In this document: in pieces, positions 23,905-34,730 of the stretch | Layout: each line of letters opens with the position of its first letter | Numbering within the stretch: the first letter of the stretch is position 1 | Origin: Diadema setosum | Taxonomy: Eukaryota > Echinodermata > Echinoidea > Diadematoida > Diadematidae | Length of the DNA: 64,000 nucleotides | NCBI GenBank assembly: GCA_033980235.1 | Contig: CM067077.1 | Coordinates: 8,712,602 to 8,776,601 of the forward strand | Reading direction: 5' to 3' | Translations under genes and position numbers: made by a program | The notes under the pieces: generated by a model | Seen by the model: the letters and a program-made list of their open reading frames with translations, nothing else | Database searches by the model: none | Told to the model about the DNA's origin: nothing

Positions 23905-24087
23905 CGTACCCACGCGACTTCCACACTGGACGTGCCACATGCGAGCGTTATGCCTCCTTGAGCGTGTAGGTTGACAGACCGTCATCGTAGTATTTAATAT
24001 AAGGTGTGCTGTTTGAGGAATATCTACCTACGTTGGTCTATTCTTTCAAGATGAATTTCACCCTCCACAAGTGAGCAACAGTTACCA
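23905..24087 (+). promoter_or_regulatory. Conserved promoter block and exon 1 of pseudogene 3
   Basis: Shares with the 11.3, 27.5 and 56.8 kb blocks: GTAGGTTGACAGACCGTCATC, GAGGAATATCTACCTAC, TTGGTCTATTCTTTCAAGAT, TTTCACCC, ACAAGTGAGCAACAGTTACC and a donor (A|GTAAGT, GT at 24088). Exon 1 has no ATG here, supporting a non-coding role. Confidence 0.65.
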
Positions 24088-24820
24088 GTAAGTCAGTTTA
24101 TATCGTCGTGATAACCAGATGAGAGCAAAATTTTGTCTTTGGTATTCAACAAAAGATGTCTGAATTGATAGAAACAAGAGTGAGCGAAAAATGTTTTGAA
24201 ATTCAACACTGTAGAGGCATCTTTCATATGACCTAACACGGAATTTTATTCCACGGTGCAGGAGCAGAAAGATCGCTCGCCATAAAACTTAGTTGTAATG
24301 ACAGAACAAAGGAGGATTTTTTTTTTCTTCTGAGCTGTCGAGAGGGAGAATGAATGCAGACACTGATAGATCAGTAATAGTATTTTAAAGATTATGCGTC
24401 ATTGGGGAGGGAGCCAGTGCAGCTGCTTCAAGATTTCCTTCAATTTTGTTGTTGTTTTGTTTTTGTTTTTTCAGCCAAAGGTGATGGCTGAAAGTTTGTT
24501 TCACCAGGAAGGTGAGTCACCTCCCTGGTTTCACACAGAGAGACATGATATATTACAAAAGTGTGCACTTTTCGTTTAGCTACAAAAATACCCCATCTGT
24601 TTTCGACAGACCAATGGTTGCTTCTATTCGTAACACCAAAGAAACAATTAGTTGAGAGCAACCCATGCAATAGTTGAAACATCCTTCCCAAAGAACTCCC
24701 CTTTGTGTCAATAACAACAAAGTTTCTGTAATCAACTATCTTCTCCGAATGACACTTTGAATATGCATGCTGATAGATTTCCATTCTGTCATGTTACAGG
24801 TACGGAACTTCTTCCACAAG

Positions 24821-25404
24821 ATGAATAATACCAGCTCAAGGCAATTTCCCCCACTACTGACGGTATTGGTGATGATGTGCGTCAGTAATAGTCTGGCTTT
24901 GGAAGTCTACAAGTTTTACCGAGGGAGAAACGTGTCATTGGACTTTCATCAACCTCTGTCCAGTGACTCCACCTTTGAATACGAGATTTGGTCAATTAAA
25001 GCATCATTTTATACTTCTGTATGAATGAAGAAATGCCTCCGGGCTGCCTTACACCTCAGCAATTCAGACGTTTCTTTGTTCGTTCGTTGAGCTATATCAA
25101 CAAGTTATTTGACGGTGACTCTCAGCATTGATATTGTCAATTCCGAGGATAGTCAGTTTTATATATTTGCCCTGAGAGAAGACAGAAGAGAGGAAGATTA
25201 TTTTCACAGTCAAGATGCACTAGTAATACTCCCACTTTCTCTGATTGCCGTGTGCATGTTTTGTTACACACATGGGAAGAAAAAGAAGCTTGCCGAAGAA
25301 ACAACGACTTCTGTGTAACCAAAGCCCTAAATAATCATCTGAATGTGTTGATTGAAGACAGCGTATCCCAGTGACCTGACATCCCGAAAGCTCTACACAG
25401 ACAG
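24821..25404 (+). pseudogene. Ig-like cell-surface protein, paralogue 3 (broken)
   Basis: The acceptor CAG ends at 24799 and the ATG is at 24821. The first 68 residues read well (signal peptide, LEVYKFYRGRNVSLDFHQPL, FEYEIWSI) and then hit TGA at 25022-25024. The frame shifts through PPGCLTPQQFRRFF and again before TVTLSIDIVNSEDSQFYIFA. An internal deletion then joins SQDA directly to the membrane segment (LVILPLSLIAVCMFCYTH), removing the whole second Cys-rich domain and stalk, about 0.4 kb. The tail resembles pseudogene 5 (KKKKLAEE) before another shift and stop at 25318. Homology continues to CAGACAG|GTA (GT at 25405), a possible ancestral splice donor. Confidence 0.85.
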
Positions 25405-26350
25405 GTACTGTTTCTAGTTTGTTATGCAATAGTATAAAGTTTTTTTTTTTTTTATGTTTTCAAGTCTGTCTGAAAGCTTTGTGAATTTGATTTCGTGTGA
25501 TGATACAACTGGTTCTTTTTAGAAGGTATAAAGCTCTTTGCCGATTTCTCATTGTCCTCTAACACTGCGGCGGATTTTCCCTTAATTGTGTATGCATTTT
25601 GATTCAATATCATCTGATATATTGTGTATCAAACATTGTGGTATAGTTTGATAAAGGTCTGGTCAGGAGACGGCGAGTTCAAATCCTGCCTTCAACATAG
25701 GCCTACATCCAGAGTTATGACAATCTAATGTGTTCTTCCTGATCCTCTTGTGTGCTATGTGTTACTACGAAAACCTTGCGATGCTGAGGCTAATGTCCAT
25801 GGTATATTAGTCTCGGAAAGCATGTAGCTTACAGGGTAAGAATGACTTTGTTAAATGAGACCGTATGAAGAGTTTCAATGTCAGAAACACCCAAATTTCA
25901 CACTTCACCCAAAAATAAAATACACTCTAAAATAAAGTGAAAAAAAAATCTCTACCGAATGTTCCAAAATGGCAAAAATTGGTTTAAAAATAAGAAATAT
26001 TATTATGACATTTTGAAATTTTACATTTCTTTGAACTTTTTTTCACCAGTCCTAATGAATATTCAAATGAGCGAGTTGCTGATGTCATGTCCTCACAATT
26101 TTCCCTTAGCCCATGCTTTTAAGAAATAATATATGTGCAATTTTACCAATAGAAGACTGATCCATATCACCTAATTGTGGATCCGCTTAACCCATTAGCA
26201 CAAGGGAGGCTTCAAAAATGTAGGCGTAATGTACCTCTGATTCACCAGTAACAAAGTATAACTTAGCAGTCCCCCACCATGATATGCGATGGTATGGCTA
26301 TGTTATCGTCAATGTCACTGTCAGTGACACATTCAATACGATTTGAAAGG
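25405..26350 (+). other. Conserved 3' flank with decayed SINE
   Basis: Matches the 63.29-64.0 kb flank over about 0.6 kb, including CTCTAACACTGCGGCGGATTTTCC-type sequence, GTGGTATAG...GGTCAGGAG...GAGTTCAAATCCTGCC (tRNA-like A and B boxes, 25636-25691) and AATGAGACCGTATGAAGAGT. No gene. Confidence 0.6.
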
Positions 26351-26982
26351 TTTTTCTGCACTATTAATGATCCACACTCATTTTAATACATTCTGTTTGT
26401 ATCTTTGTAGACTTTGTACATGTTGTAGAATCCAGTTCTGTTTGTATTATACATATCAATAAAATGATCAACTGTGATTTTTTAGGTGAGTAGGGGAAGA
26501 AGGTTTGATGAAGAAGAATCAGAATTACAAAACAAAAACAAAACAACCACAGGTTAGTCACTAGTGGTGAATAATTTGCGCAGCATTTTTGTTAACTTTG
26601 GTTTTTTTTTTCGTTAACTCCCCAGATTGAGTATAATAATTGAACACTACTCATACTGTTATGTCGTTACAATGTCAAAAAGACAAACTTGCAATCATGT
26701 ATGTTTTACCAAGTTTGTTAATTGATGTACTCTCTGAAGTGTGTCGCTGTGTGACGCTTCCTCCCGGGTTCGAGAGTGGAAGCAGCTGTCTCGTGCATGT
26801 GCAGAACACAATTTTCTTTTCTTTTCTTCTTTTTTTTTTTTTGGGGGGGGGGTCTAATTAGCGTCGCATTAGCGTTCGCGTCTCAGATCTGAAGCTCGCT
26901 GATACTATATATAGAATAGTACATGGCATGTTTGACTTTCTTTTTATGCTGTTCTTAGTAATTAGCAGAGATACGCCAGAAC

Positions 26983-27015
<33 letters not shown>

Positions 27016-27188
27016 TTAAATTTTGAACATGTGCATAATCAAACATTGTGATATGAGGCAGATTAGGATGCAGGCATGTTAGAGCGTGTGCAAAGTACAA
27101 TTTGCATTGAACTCAACTTTGTACATCTACTGTTTACATAGATTACAATATAATGTCTCCTAGCCTGTCTTTCTGTATAGCTGCAAAG
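26351..27188. other. No gene seen
   Basis: AT-rich spacer containing (GTT)n at about 26985-27013 and a G-homopolymer at 26843-26852. Confidence 0.5.
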
Positions 27189-27393
27189 CCTTTTGTAAAG
27201 GCCCTCTCGCTGTCTTTTGGCAAGGCCTCGTGGCTGAGCACCGAGCACTGCGAGAAACGGATGAACCCGTTCTCTCGCAGTTAGTCTCTTTTTCAGCCAC
27301 GAGGCCTTGCCAAAAGGCTAGACAGCGCGAGGCTCCTCGCGCAGTCCAACTCAGCTGAGCTCACTACCAACAGCGAGAGGGCCTTGGCAAAAG
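27189..27393. mobile_element. Nested palindromic TIR element
   Basis: Outer inverted ends: CCTTTTGTAAAGGCCCTCTC at left and GAGAGGGCCTTGGCAAAAG at right. Within it, 27209-27335 is itself a near-perfect hairpin (TTTTGGCAAGGCCTCGTGGCT and its complement). It is more GC-rich than its surroundings. It sits about 40 bp upstream of the conserved promoter block at 27.44 kb. Confidence 0.7.
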
Positions 27394-27439
27394 ACTCGTA
27401 GCATTTTGTTCATTACTAGGAATGAAGGGATTCCCACAT

Positions 27440-27594
27440 GTACTTTCCCGCGCGCAGAAGTGCCATGTGAGCTGCCTGTGAGCTGACAGACCAGAATCGC
27501 GTTATTCAGTACCGTTTCAGGAATTCATACCTACTTTGGTCTTTGTTTTTTTCAAGATAAAATTTCACCCCAACAAATGAGCTACTGTTTACCG
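27440..27594 (+). promoter_or_regulatory. Conserved promoter block and exon 1, assigned to paralogue 4
   Basis: The best-preserved copy of the block: GCTGACAGACCAGAATCG, TTTCAGGAATTCATACCTAC, TTTGGTCTTTG, TTCAAGATAAAATTTCACCC, CAACAAATGAGCTACTG, TTTACCG and a GTGAGT donor (GT at 27595). No family coding exon follows until 48340. The intron start (TGATGACTGAAAGTTTGTTCC, about 27807) matches the first part of the intron of the other units, and 48.09-48.25 kb matches its last part. I infer one intron of about 20.7 kb split by retroelements. Confidence 0.65.
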
Positions 27595-28022
27595 GTGAGT
27601 ATTTAAACCTGACTAAGTAAAGGCCACACTTGATTTTGTCATTGGTATTCAACTGAACATGCCCTCTTATATTGCAAAGAGGACCACTATCAACTTTACA
27701 TTGCGACTAACGTGAACGTTTTCCTCGAGCATTTAAGATAGGATGATATCGTCTGTTCCAGTGATAGTTTACCTTTCTGAGTTTTTTTTTTTTCGAATTC
27801 TAAAAGTGATGACTGAAAGTTTGTTCCAGAGAGACACTGAGAAAGTGGAAGTTTCTCCCTATATAAAGATATAAATACAATGCAGACATGTATGCACTTT
27901 ATACTGAATGATTCAATAAGTACAGTTGTAATAACAGAAAATGTCAAAAGCGGGTATTCATAGAACACAGCTGTATGCAACACAATGTTGTTGTGTTGCA
28001 AAAGTTATTTAACAGTTCCACG

Positions 28023-28280
28023 TTCACCTTGTATAACTAAAGCCAATAAAACTCAGATCCATAAACTAGAAAAATACTTTGTTGTACAGATACAAATAAC
28101 ATAATACAGCTTTGAATAAATCAAGTAGGCCCACATTAAGTATCGGAATTATAAAAGAGTCCTACCTTCACCTTGGATAACTAAAGCTACTCAGATCCAT
28201 AAACAAGAAAAATACTTTGTTTTACAGATTTAAATCACATAATACAGCTTTGAATAAATCAAAGTACATGAAGTATCGGA
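28023..28280. repeat. Tandem duplication of about 120 bp
   Basis: CAGATCCATAAACTAGAAAAATACTTTGTTGTACAG...AATACAGCTTTGAATAAATCAA...AAGTATCGGAAT occurs twice, with about 10% divergence by eye. The second copy leads straight into the LINE fragment at 28.29 kb. Confidence 0.75.
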
Positions 28281-28284
28281 ATAC

Positions 28285-28900
28285 CCTTACATCCCTGCTG
28301 CGTAAAGCGAAAGAGGATTATTTTTGTTCCTTGTTTAAGCAGCATAAGTCATATGTAAAATCTACTTAGTACAGGTGTATACATTTAATAATGTAATTCA
28401 CAAACGTGAAAATAAAAGTGTAATTCATAAGGTTGTCTGTGAAGGCAAGAGTATAACAGATGATGGGGAAATTGCGGAAGCATTTAATTCTTTTTTTTTT
28501 TACATTGGTGCAGATTTGGCACGTAACATTTCATCTGCAAACAGACTTTTCCACTCATATCTACTAAATTCCAATCCTCAGTCTTTATTTTCCTCCCTGT
28601 ACTTGAAGCAGAGGTCTTAGCATTGTTAATTCCCTTCCCCCCCCCCCCCCCCCCCCCCAAGAAGAGTGCAGGTCATGATGGGTTTTCTAGTCATCTCATA
28701 AAATGTATGTGAATGAAATTCTTTCACCATTAGTCCACATTTTGAATTTGTTTCTACTTACTGGTATTGTGCCCACTCAAATGAAATTTGCCAAAGTTCT
28801 ACCAATTTATAAAACAGATAAGATTCAAGATTCAAATTCTCTTCCATCAAATAAACAAAGAAATTATATACATTGCATATGTACAGGATATTTGTAATAA
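28285..28900 (+). mobile_element. CR1/L2-like LINE fragment (pre-RT region)
   Basis: Frames at 28375-28620 and 28703-28897 give ITDDGEIAEAFNSFFFYIGA and LSPLVHILNLFLLTGIVPTQ, then KFAKVLPIYKTDK. These are the stretches just before the RT palm in CR1/L2 polyproteins. Stops, a frameshift and a C-homopolymer (28638-28659) break it. Truncated at both ends. Confidence 0.75.
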
Positions 28901-30736
28901 TTGCAGAATGTGATTTGACAAATTACATATGAAAATGAGTAGCAAATGAAAAAAAAAACGCAATTATATCTTTATTAATATATATATATAAAGCGTATAA
29001 TACAAGTTAACTAAGGATGGGGATGGAAAAGGAGGGTCCCACTAAGGGCCAAAACTTGTACGATATGGGACCCTCAGAAAAATACACAAGACAGCGATAT
29101 AAAACAAAATAAAACGAACCGATGTCAACTGACATGAAATCAAAATAATTGGAAAGGAAAAAAGACAGAAGAAAGAAAGAAGAAAAAAAGGTGGGAAAAT
29201 ACAGCACGTGCCATCGTGGACGCAAGCAATCTGGATTCCATGATGTAAAATAAGTGATAAAATACAACCTGGATTGAATATAATGCAAAAATTTTTGTAC
29301 ATAATTATATCGGTTTAGAAGGCAGGAGAAAAAGAGAATAGACACATCGATATACCCGGAACACTTACAGGAACATGTAAGGAGGACTTATGTAAAAAAA
29401 ATAAATTCATAATAATTGTATAATATTCAAAGAAATGATGACGTGACTGAGATACTAATTCAAGACAAACCTATCTCGGTTGGATGTTGTAAGATTTCAA
29501 TAAAAACAATTTTAATTTATTCTTGAAGGAGTTCAGAGATTGAGCTGTTGTACTATAGTTATGAAGTGAATTCCAAGACTTTGGCCCATCGTGAATGAAT
29601 GTGTTCTGAGTCAACAAAGTTGTCAGAAATGGCAAATGGAAGTCATTCGATCGCCTTGTTGGATAATTGTGAACGGATTGATTTCTTTGAAACATTGTTT
29701 CAAATATATTTGGAAGATTTTTTTGTTATATATTATACATAAATTGTCCTAAATTAAACGGATACAAGTCATTAATTTTCAATATTTTATGCTCATAAAA
29801 TAGCAGCTCAGTATGGGACAAAAATGTTGTCTGACATATGATACGGAGTGATTTCTTTTGTAATAAAAGTATTTTTTTCTAAAAGTGTTTTATATGTATT
29901 TCCCCACGCGAGAATACCGTAATTTAAATATAACAATATTACGGATGAATGTAATGTAAGCAGGGACGATAAAGGAAAACATAATCTAAGCTTATCAATT
30001 ATACCAATATTACGTGAAATGATTTTACATTTACTGTCAACATGAAATTTCAATGAAAGCTTATTATCAACTGTTATTCCAAGACATTTTACATGGGGAA
30101 CATTTTCGAGTTGAGTACCATCTAATACAATGTCAAGAGGTAATGCCTCTGTAGAATTGCTAAAAAGCATGTAATCGTTTTTTTTTTTTTTAAGATTAAG
30201 AGATAACTTAATTGCTTTAACCACTGGGCAACATTTTCTAATTATTGTGCGAAAAAAAAAATAGATTTGAGTCACCTGCAAAGAGAATGAAAGAAAGAAC
30301 ATCTGATGATCTACATTAAACAAAAGTGGACCTAATAAACTTCCCTGTGGAGCCCCACATTCAATATTTAACATTTGTTTTGGAACTAAAATCAGAGACA
30401 GTATTAATTATCTCCTGATTTTATGTTGGACTAAAATATATTCAACAAGAATTTGGTGGACGCAAAAATTCGGGAAAATGTTTTGTGGAGGGAGGAATAT
30501 CACTTGTCAGATTACCCTAATTGAAGAAAAATGATTATTCAAAATATTACAAATTTGATGAGGATCTTCAAAAATTTCGCCATCAAATCTAATTTTTGTA
30601 ATATTTGATTTGACATTTGATATATTCATGTCTTGCTTTAAAACTTTCCACGTATTTTGCATATAATGCCTGTAAAGTTGTACCTGGTTAGTATAATATT
30701 TTTTTTTTCTTTTCTATACGTATAATTTTTGTCAAA

Positions 30737-32069
30737 GGGCAAGTCCGATCTATTTTGCACCAGTAACGCGTGAGACATCACAAGAAGATTTAGCCCTATA
30801 TTGCACTGTAAAGATTGAAACTTCATATGTTGGGCTGCTTTTGATAGCTAGTAGGTATCTTCGTTCAAAACAATAGAAATAATGAGAATCACTTGTTCAG
30901 TATTTAATATATGCAAATTTATTCTCCAGTAACGCGTGGGACCAGAAAGATTGTCCTTTTTTTCTTCTTTTACTTTTTATCTCAATTATTGTGAAAATAC
31001 TTGGTATACTATAAAATCATTAAAACATCTTTTTCTACAACAATAACTGTACCTCAAACAAAATATCTCAGAAAAAAATCATGAAACTGTTTTCTCTCAT
31101 GGTCAATTATAGAAAGATAGGTATAGTAACGCATGGGACAAGTAACGCGTGGGACATTTTTGTCACTATGAATATTGTGATGTGAATTGCACATTTACTC
31201 AGAGAAACTTTAATATCTGGTACTAATTATCTAAATAGATGTATTTGTAATAAATTCTTGCAAATTTCAATGATTTAGATCCACCATAACAATAGATATA
31301 ATAAAAAAATATGAAATGCCTGTGTTATCCTTTATTTTTTGACATTTGACTTTGAATGTGACCTTGAAAATAGCATGTAATGATCTTTTGTGATTTATCT
31401 ATCCAAAATGGAACTTTTCACCAAATTTCAAGTCAGAATTCAGAAAATTTAAAAAAAAACCCTCAATAATGTACACATTTCATAGAAGACTAAGATTTAG
31501 TACACTTCCACTGACTTGTACACAAATCGTCCCACGCGTTATTGAATTGTCCCACGCGTTACTAAATTTAATTAAAAATTGCAAGTATGAGATTTATCAG
31601 ACTAACTTTCTTTCTCTTGGATATGATTAGGTCCATTGTGAATTTGGTCTTTTGAAAGTTTAAATTCAATTAAATCATTAACTTGTATGCAAATGAGAAA
31701 TAATGACCTAAAAAAGTAACGTGTGGGACATGCTAATTTTGGCCCATTCCTCATTTGCATATTCAATCAGTCGAAAAACTGAAAATCACAGTCATAATAA
31801 TTTGTTATTCAGACTTAAGGTCACCACACTTATTTCTATAAAAACTTATATATTTTAAGATGCAGAAGTTTTGAATGTCCCACACGTTACTCTAAATTTT
31901 TATTTATGCAGATTAATTGATTTATTGCTGGTTATGCGGAAGAATTTTTACTTTTTCTTTTTGAAATTCATGTATTTTAACTTCTTAGCTTTAAAATGAT
32001 ACCAAGTTTATGTAGATTGATCCATTTTGAATTTTCAGTCTTGTGTGATCAAATAGCTTGGACTTGCCC
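30737..32069. mobile_element. 1.3-kb element with repeated GTAACGCGTGGGAC motif
   Basis: The ends GGGCAAGTCC and GGACTTGCCC are inverted, with CAAA on both sides (30733-30736 and 32070-32073) as a likely 4-bp target duplication. It splits the minus-strand LINE. In an AT-rich body, eight near-identical 14-mers (GTAACGCGTGGGAC) stand out: + at 30763, 30929, 31126, 31142 and 31716; - at 31529, 31549 and 31877. No protein seen. Confidence 0.7.
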
Positions 32070-32352
32070 CAAAGTATTCTTTATTTCAATTTTGATTGCT
32101 CAGAACGTTTCATTTTAAAACTATAATATGCATTTTTCTTTCTATTTATTGAACGCAAAAGCGATTTTGAAATCCATAGGAGCCTAGGTATTTTTCTATA
32201 GTTAGCTGATTTTTCTCTACGTTTTGGAATACAAATGTCCAAATGTTGGATAAAAATCTTCATAAAATATTCAAAAGACAAATTAACATCACTTGTATCA
32301 AAAATACAGGACCAGTCTGCAGTGTCTAATCTAGCACCTAGCCTGGCTATAA

Positions 32353-33020
32353 TGTTACGACCACAATCACTCTGAGAATGATCGCACAAAAGAAACCATC
32401 AACTAATGTTCAGGCGGTTTATTAACAGTGATATTGTGGGTACAGACTCGTAATCGGTTTTCACATCAGTACAATAATGATCAATAGAAACAGTTACAAA
32501 TCAGTAATGAAATCACTTACACTTAGTACATGCAATATCCCTGGAAATGTCCAAATACGATGCTTGATGCACAAAGGAATGATCCACGATGCACCGATGA
32601 ATGATACCTTCGACGTAAATCCAGAGGTGCAGGTTACGATAGTCCAAGGTATAGATCTGGGGTAAAATCCACGATAGATGTCCACAGTAAAAAATGTTCA
32701 CAGCGAAACGTGTAGGATCCAGACGTTATGACGACCACGTCCAGTTGATGCGTTGAATGATGATTCACTTTATAATGTCCAGCAAGGAATCCAGCCCGTC
32801 ACAGCTTTGCCGTAATAATGTCCGTTGACACTAAAATATGGAGTCTCTCTCCAATGCAGGCAAATTAATTCTCTGCAGGCAAAATGTCTCCCAGGCCTTA
32901 TCTCCACAAACACAGTTTGTATAGCAGGTCAGCAGGTAACACAGGACTGACTATAACAAGTCGCTTCAGAGCCAGAAGTGACGTAACTCTCAGAGCAGAG
33001 GTGTTGGGTACTCTGCCTAC
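32353..33020 (-). repeat. LTR A (3' LTR, truncated)
   Basis: Matches LTR B (35962-36630) at an offset of 3609 with only about three substitutions and one indel by eye (for example at 36012, 36267, 36327 and 36601). It starts TGTTACGACC after flank ATAA (32349-32352). It stops at 33020, where LTR B continues for another 469 bp. The missing part was deleted together with the 3' part of pol. Confidence 0.9.
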
Positions 33021-34730
33021 CTCACAAGCCTTTGAAAGCCTTTCACGAAACTTTGACACATAGTCAAGTAGGTGGACCTCATCATCCTCAGTCATGAATT
33101 TCTCTTTGATGAGCTTCAATGGGCCCCTAACTTCATGACCGTACACCAACTCAAATGGGCTGAAACCCGTCGACTCACTTGGGGAGTCCCTCGTTGCGAA
33201 TAGCAGGAAAGGGATGCCCTTATCCCAATCCTCGGGATACTCCTCACAAAATGCCCTAATCATTGTCTTTAGGGTCTGGTGGTAGTGCTCCAACGCACCT
33301 TGGGATTGGGGATGATAAGCTGACGACTTCAGCTGCTTCACACCCAAACGATACATCACCTCTTGAAATATGCCTGACATGAAATTTGACCCTTGGTCAG
33401 ACTGCACTTCCTTGGGCAACCCATACCTAGTGAAAAACTGCACTAGAGCATCTACCACAGTCTTAGCAGTGATATTTCTCAATGGGATAGCCTCTGGAAA
33501 CCGTGTAGACATATCCATGATTGTCAAGAGGTACTTATGACCCGACCTAGTCCTAGGCAAAGGTCCAACACAGTCAACTAGAACCCGACTGAATGGTTCT
33601 TCAAACGCAGGTATCGGAATCAATGGCGCCGGCTTCACTGAATGCTGTGGTTTACCAGCCACCTGACATGTGTGACAAGTCTTGCAAAACTCAGCCACAT
33701 CCACATTCAACCCTGGCCAATAGAAATGCCTCATGATCCGATCCTTTGTCTTTCTGACGCCTAAGTGGCCGCCAACAGGTAACTCGTGAGCAATCCTCAA
33801 GATCTCACCGCGGTAACAGGGAGGGACAACAACTTGACGGACCACCGTCCAATCCTCATCAGCTGGCCTATGGGGAGGTCTCCACTTCCTCATCAAAATG
33901 CCATCTTTGACATAATAGCACTCAGGGACCTTTTCAGCCTCAGCCTCAGAACACGCCGTCTGAGACAAGCCTTTCAACTCAGAGTCTGCCTGCTGTGCTT
34001 CAACCAAGGAAGACTTGCTAAACAGCCCATCACTGTTAGCCTCGGAGCCTAATACAGCAACCCCATCATTCAAATCCTTGAAAAAGGTTTTTGCCAACCA
34101 AACACCGGAAATCTCCTCCACATCAACAGAATCCGCATCATCTTGAACAGCTCGACGAGCCTGAGACCTAGTCACAACACAATCTGGGAAAATCCCAGGA
34201 AACTCCTCCTGCAACTGCTCAGTTTCAGCAACCACCACTGGTTTATCCGAAACAACTGGAGACGCAACTACCTTGTCCCCAGCCAAGTCATTCCCCAACA
34301 GGAAGTCAATGCCTACCATGGGCAACTCGGGAACAACTCCAACAGTGACAGGACCAGAAACTAGGTCACACTTCAAATCCACTCTATACAGTGGTACTGA
34401 CATATAACTGCCATCAACAGTCTGAATCAAGACTTTTGCATTCACTGCACTATCTGGTGGAAAAGTCATACCACCATCCACCATCAACGACTGAGAGGCC
34501 CCCGTATCCCGCAGGATGACTACTGGTTTACCTGCCTCACCAGAAGTACATGGGGTCACTTCACCATCAAACAAAAAGCTACGATAGCTCTCATCCACCT
34601 GCTTAGTCCTATCTTTGAATTTGGGAGATTGACTTTCAATGGCCTGTGTTTCACTGAAAGGGACACTATTTTCGGGTAGGACACTTTTTGACATGACAAA
34701 TCCCATGTCCTTCTTTGTTTTGTTTTGCAA
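32898..34730 (-). CDS. Gmr1-like gypsy Pol: protease and integrase, no RT
   Basis: 610-residue frame of an LTR retrotransposon. An aspartic protease motif (LRDTGASQSL, DTG 75-77) is followed directly, without RT or RNase H, by an integrase: His315/His322/Cys352/Cys355 zinc region, then catalytic Asp386 (VLVDCVGPL), Asp445 (SDQGSNF) and Glu481 (GALEHYHQTL). Protease-integrase order is characteristic of the deuterostome Gmr1 group of Ty3/gypsy elements, in which RT-RNase H follows integrase. Here everything after about residue 570 is lost: the last 40 residues are read from LTR sequence across a deletion junction at 33020. The annotated start is arbitrary, because the frame probably continued from gag before a one-base shift. 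Confidence 0.85.
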   Translation of the reverse strand: MQNKTKKDMGFVMSKSVLPENSVPFSETQAIESQSPKFKDRTKQVDESYRSFLFDGEVTPCTSGEAGKPVVILRDTGASQSLMVDGGMTFPPDSAVNAKVLIQTVDGSYMSVPLYRVDLKCDLVSGPVTVGVVPELPMVGIDFLLGNDLAGDKVVASPVVSDKPVVVAETEQLQEEFPGIFPDCVVTRSQARRAVQDDADSVDVEEISGVWLAKTFFKDLNDGVAVLGSEANSDGLFSKSSLVEAQQADSELKGLSQTACSEAEAEKVPECYYVKDGILMRKWRPPHRPADEDWTVVRQVVVPPCYRGEILRIAHELPVGGHLGVRKTKDRIMRHFYWPGLNVDVAEFCKTCHTCQVAGKPQHSVKPAPLIPIPAFEEPFSRVLVDCVGPLPRTRSGHKYLLTIMDMSTRFPEAIPLRNITAKTVVDALVQFFTRYGLPKEVQSDQGSNFMSGIFQEVMYRLGVKQLKSSAYHPQSQGALEHYHQTLKTMIRAFCEEYPEDWDKGIPFLLFATRDSPSESTGFSPFELVYGHEVRGPLKLIKEKFMTEDDEVHLLDYVSKFRERLSKACEVGRVPNTSALRVTSLLALKRLVIVSPVLPADLLYKLCLWR

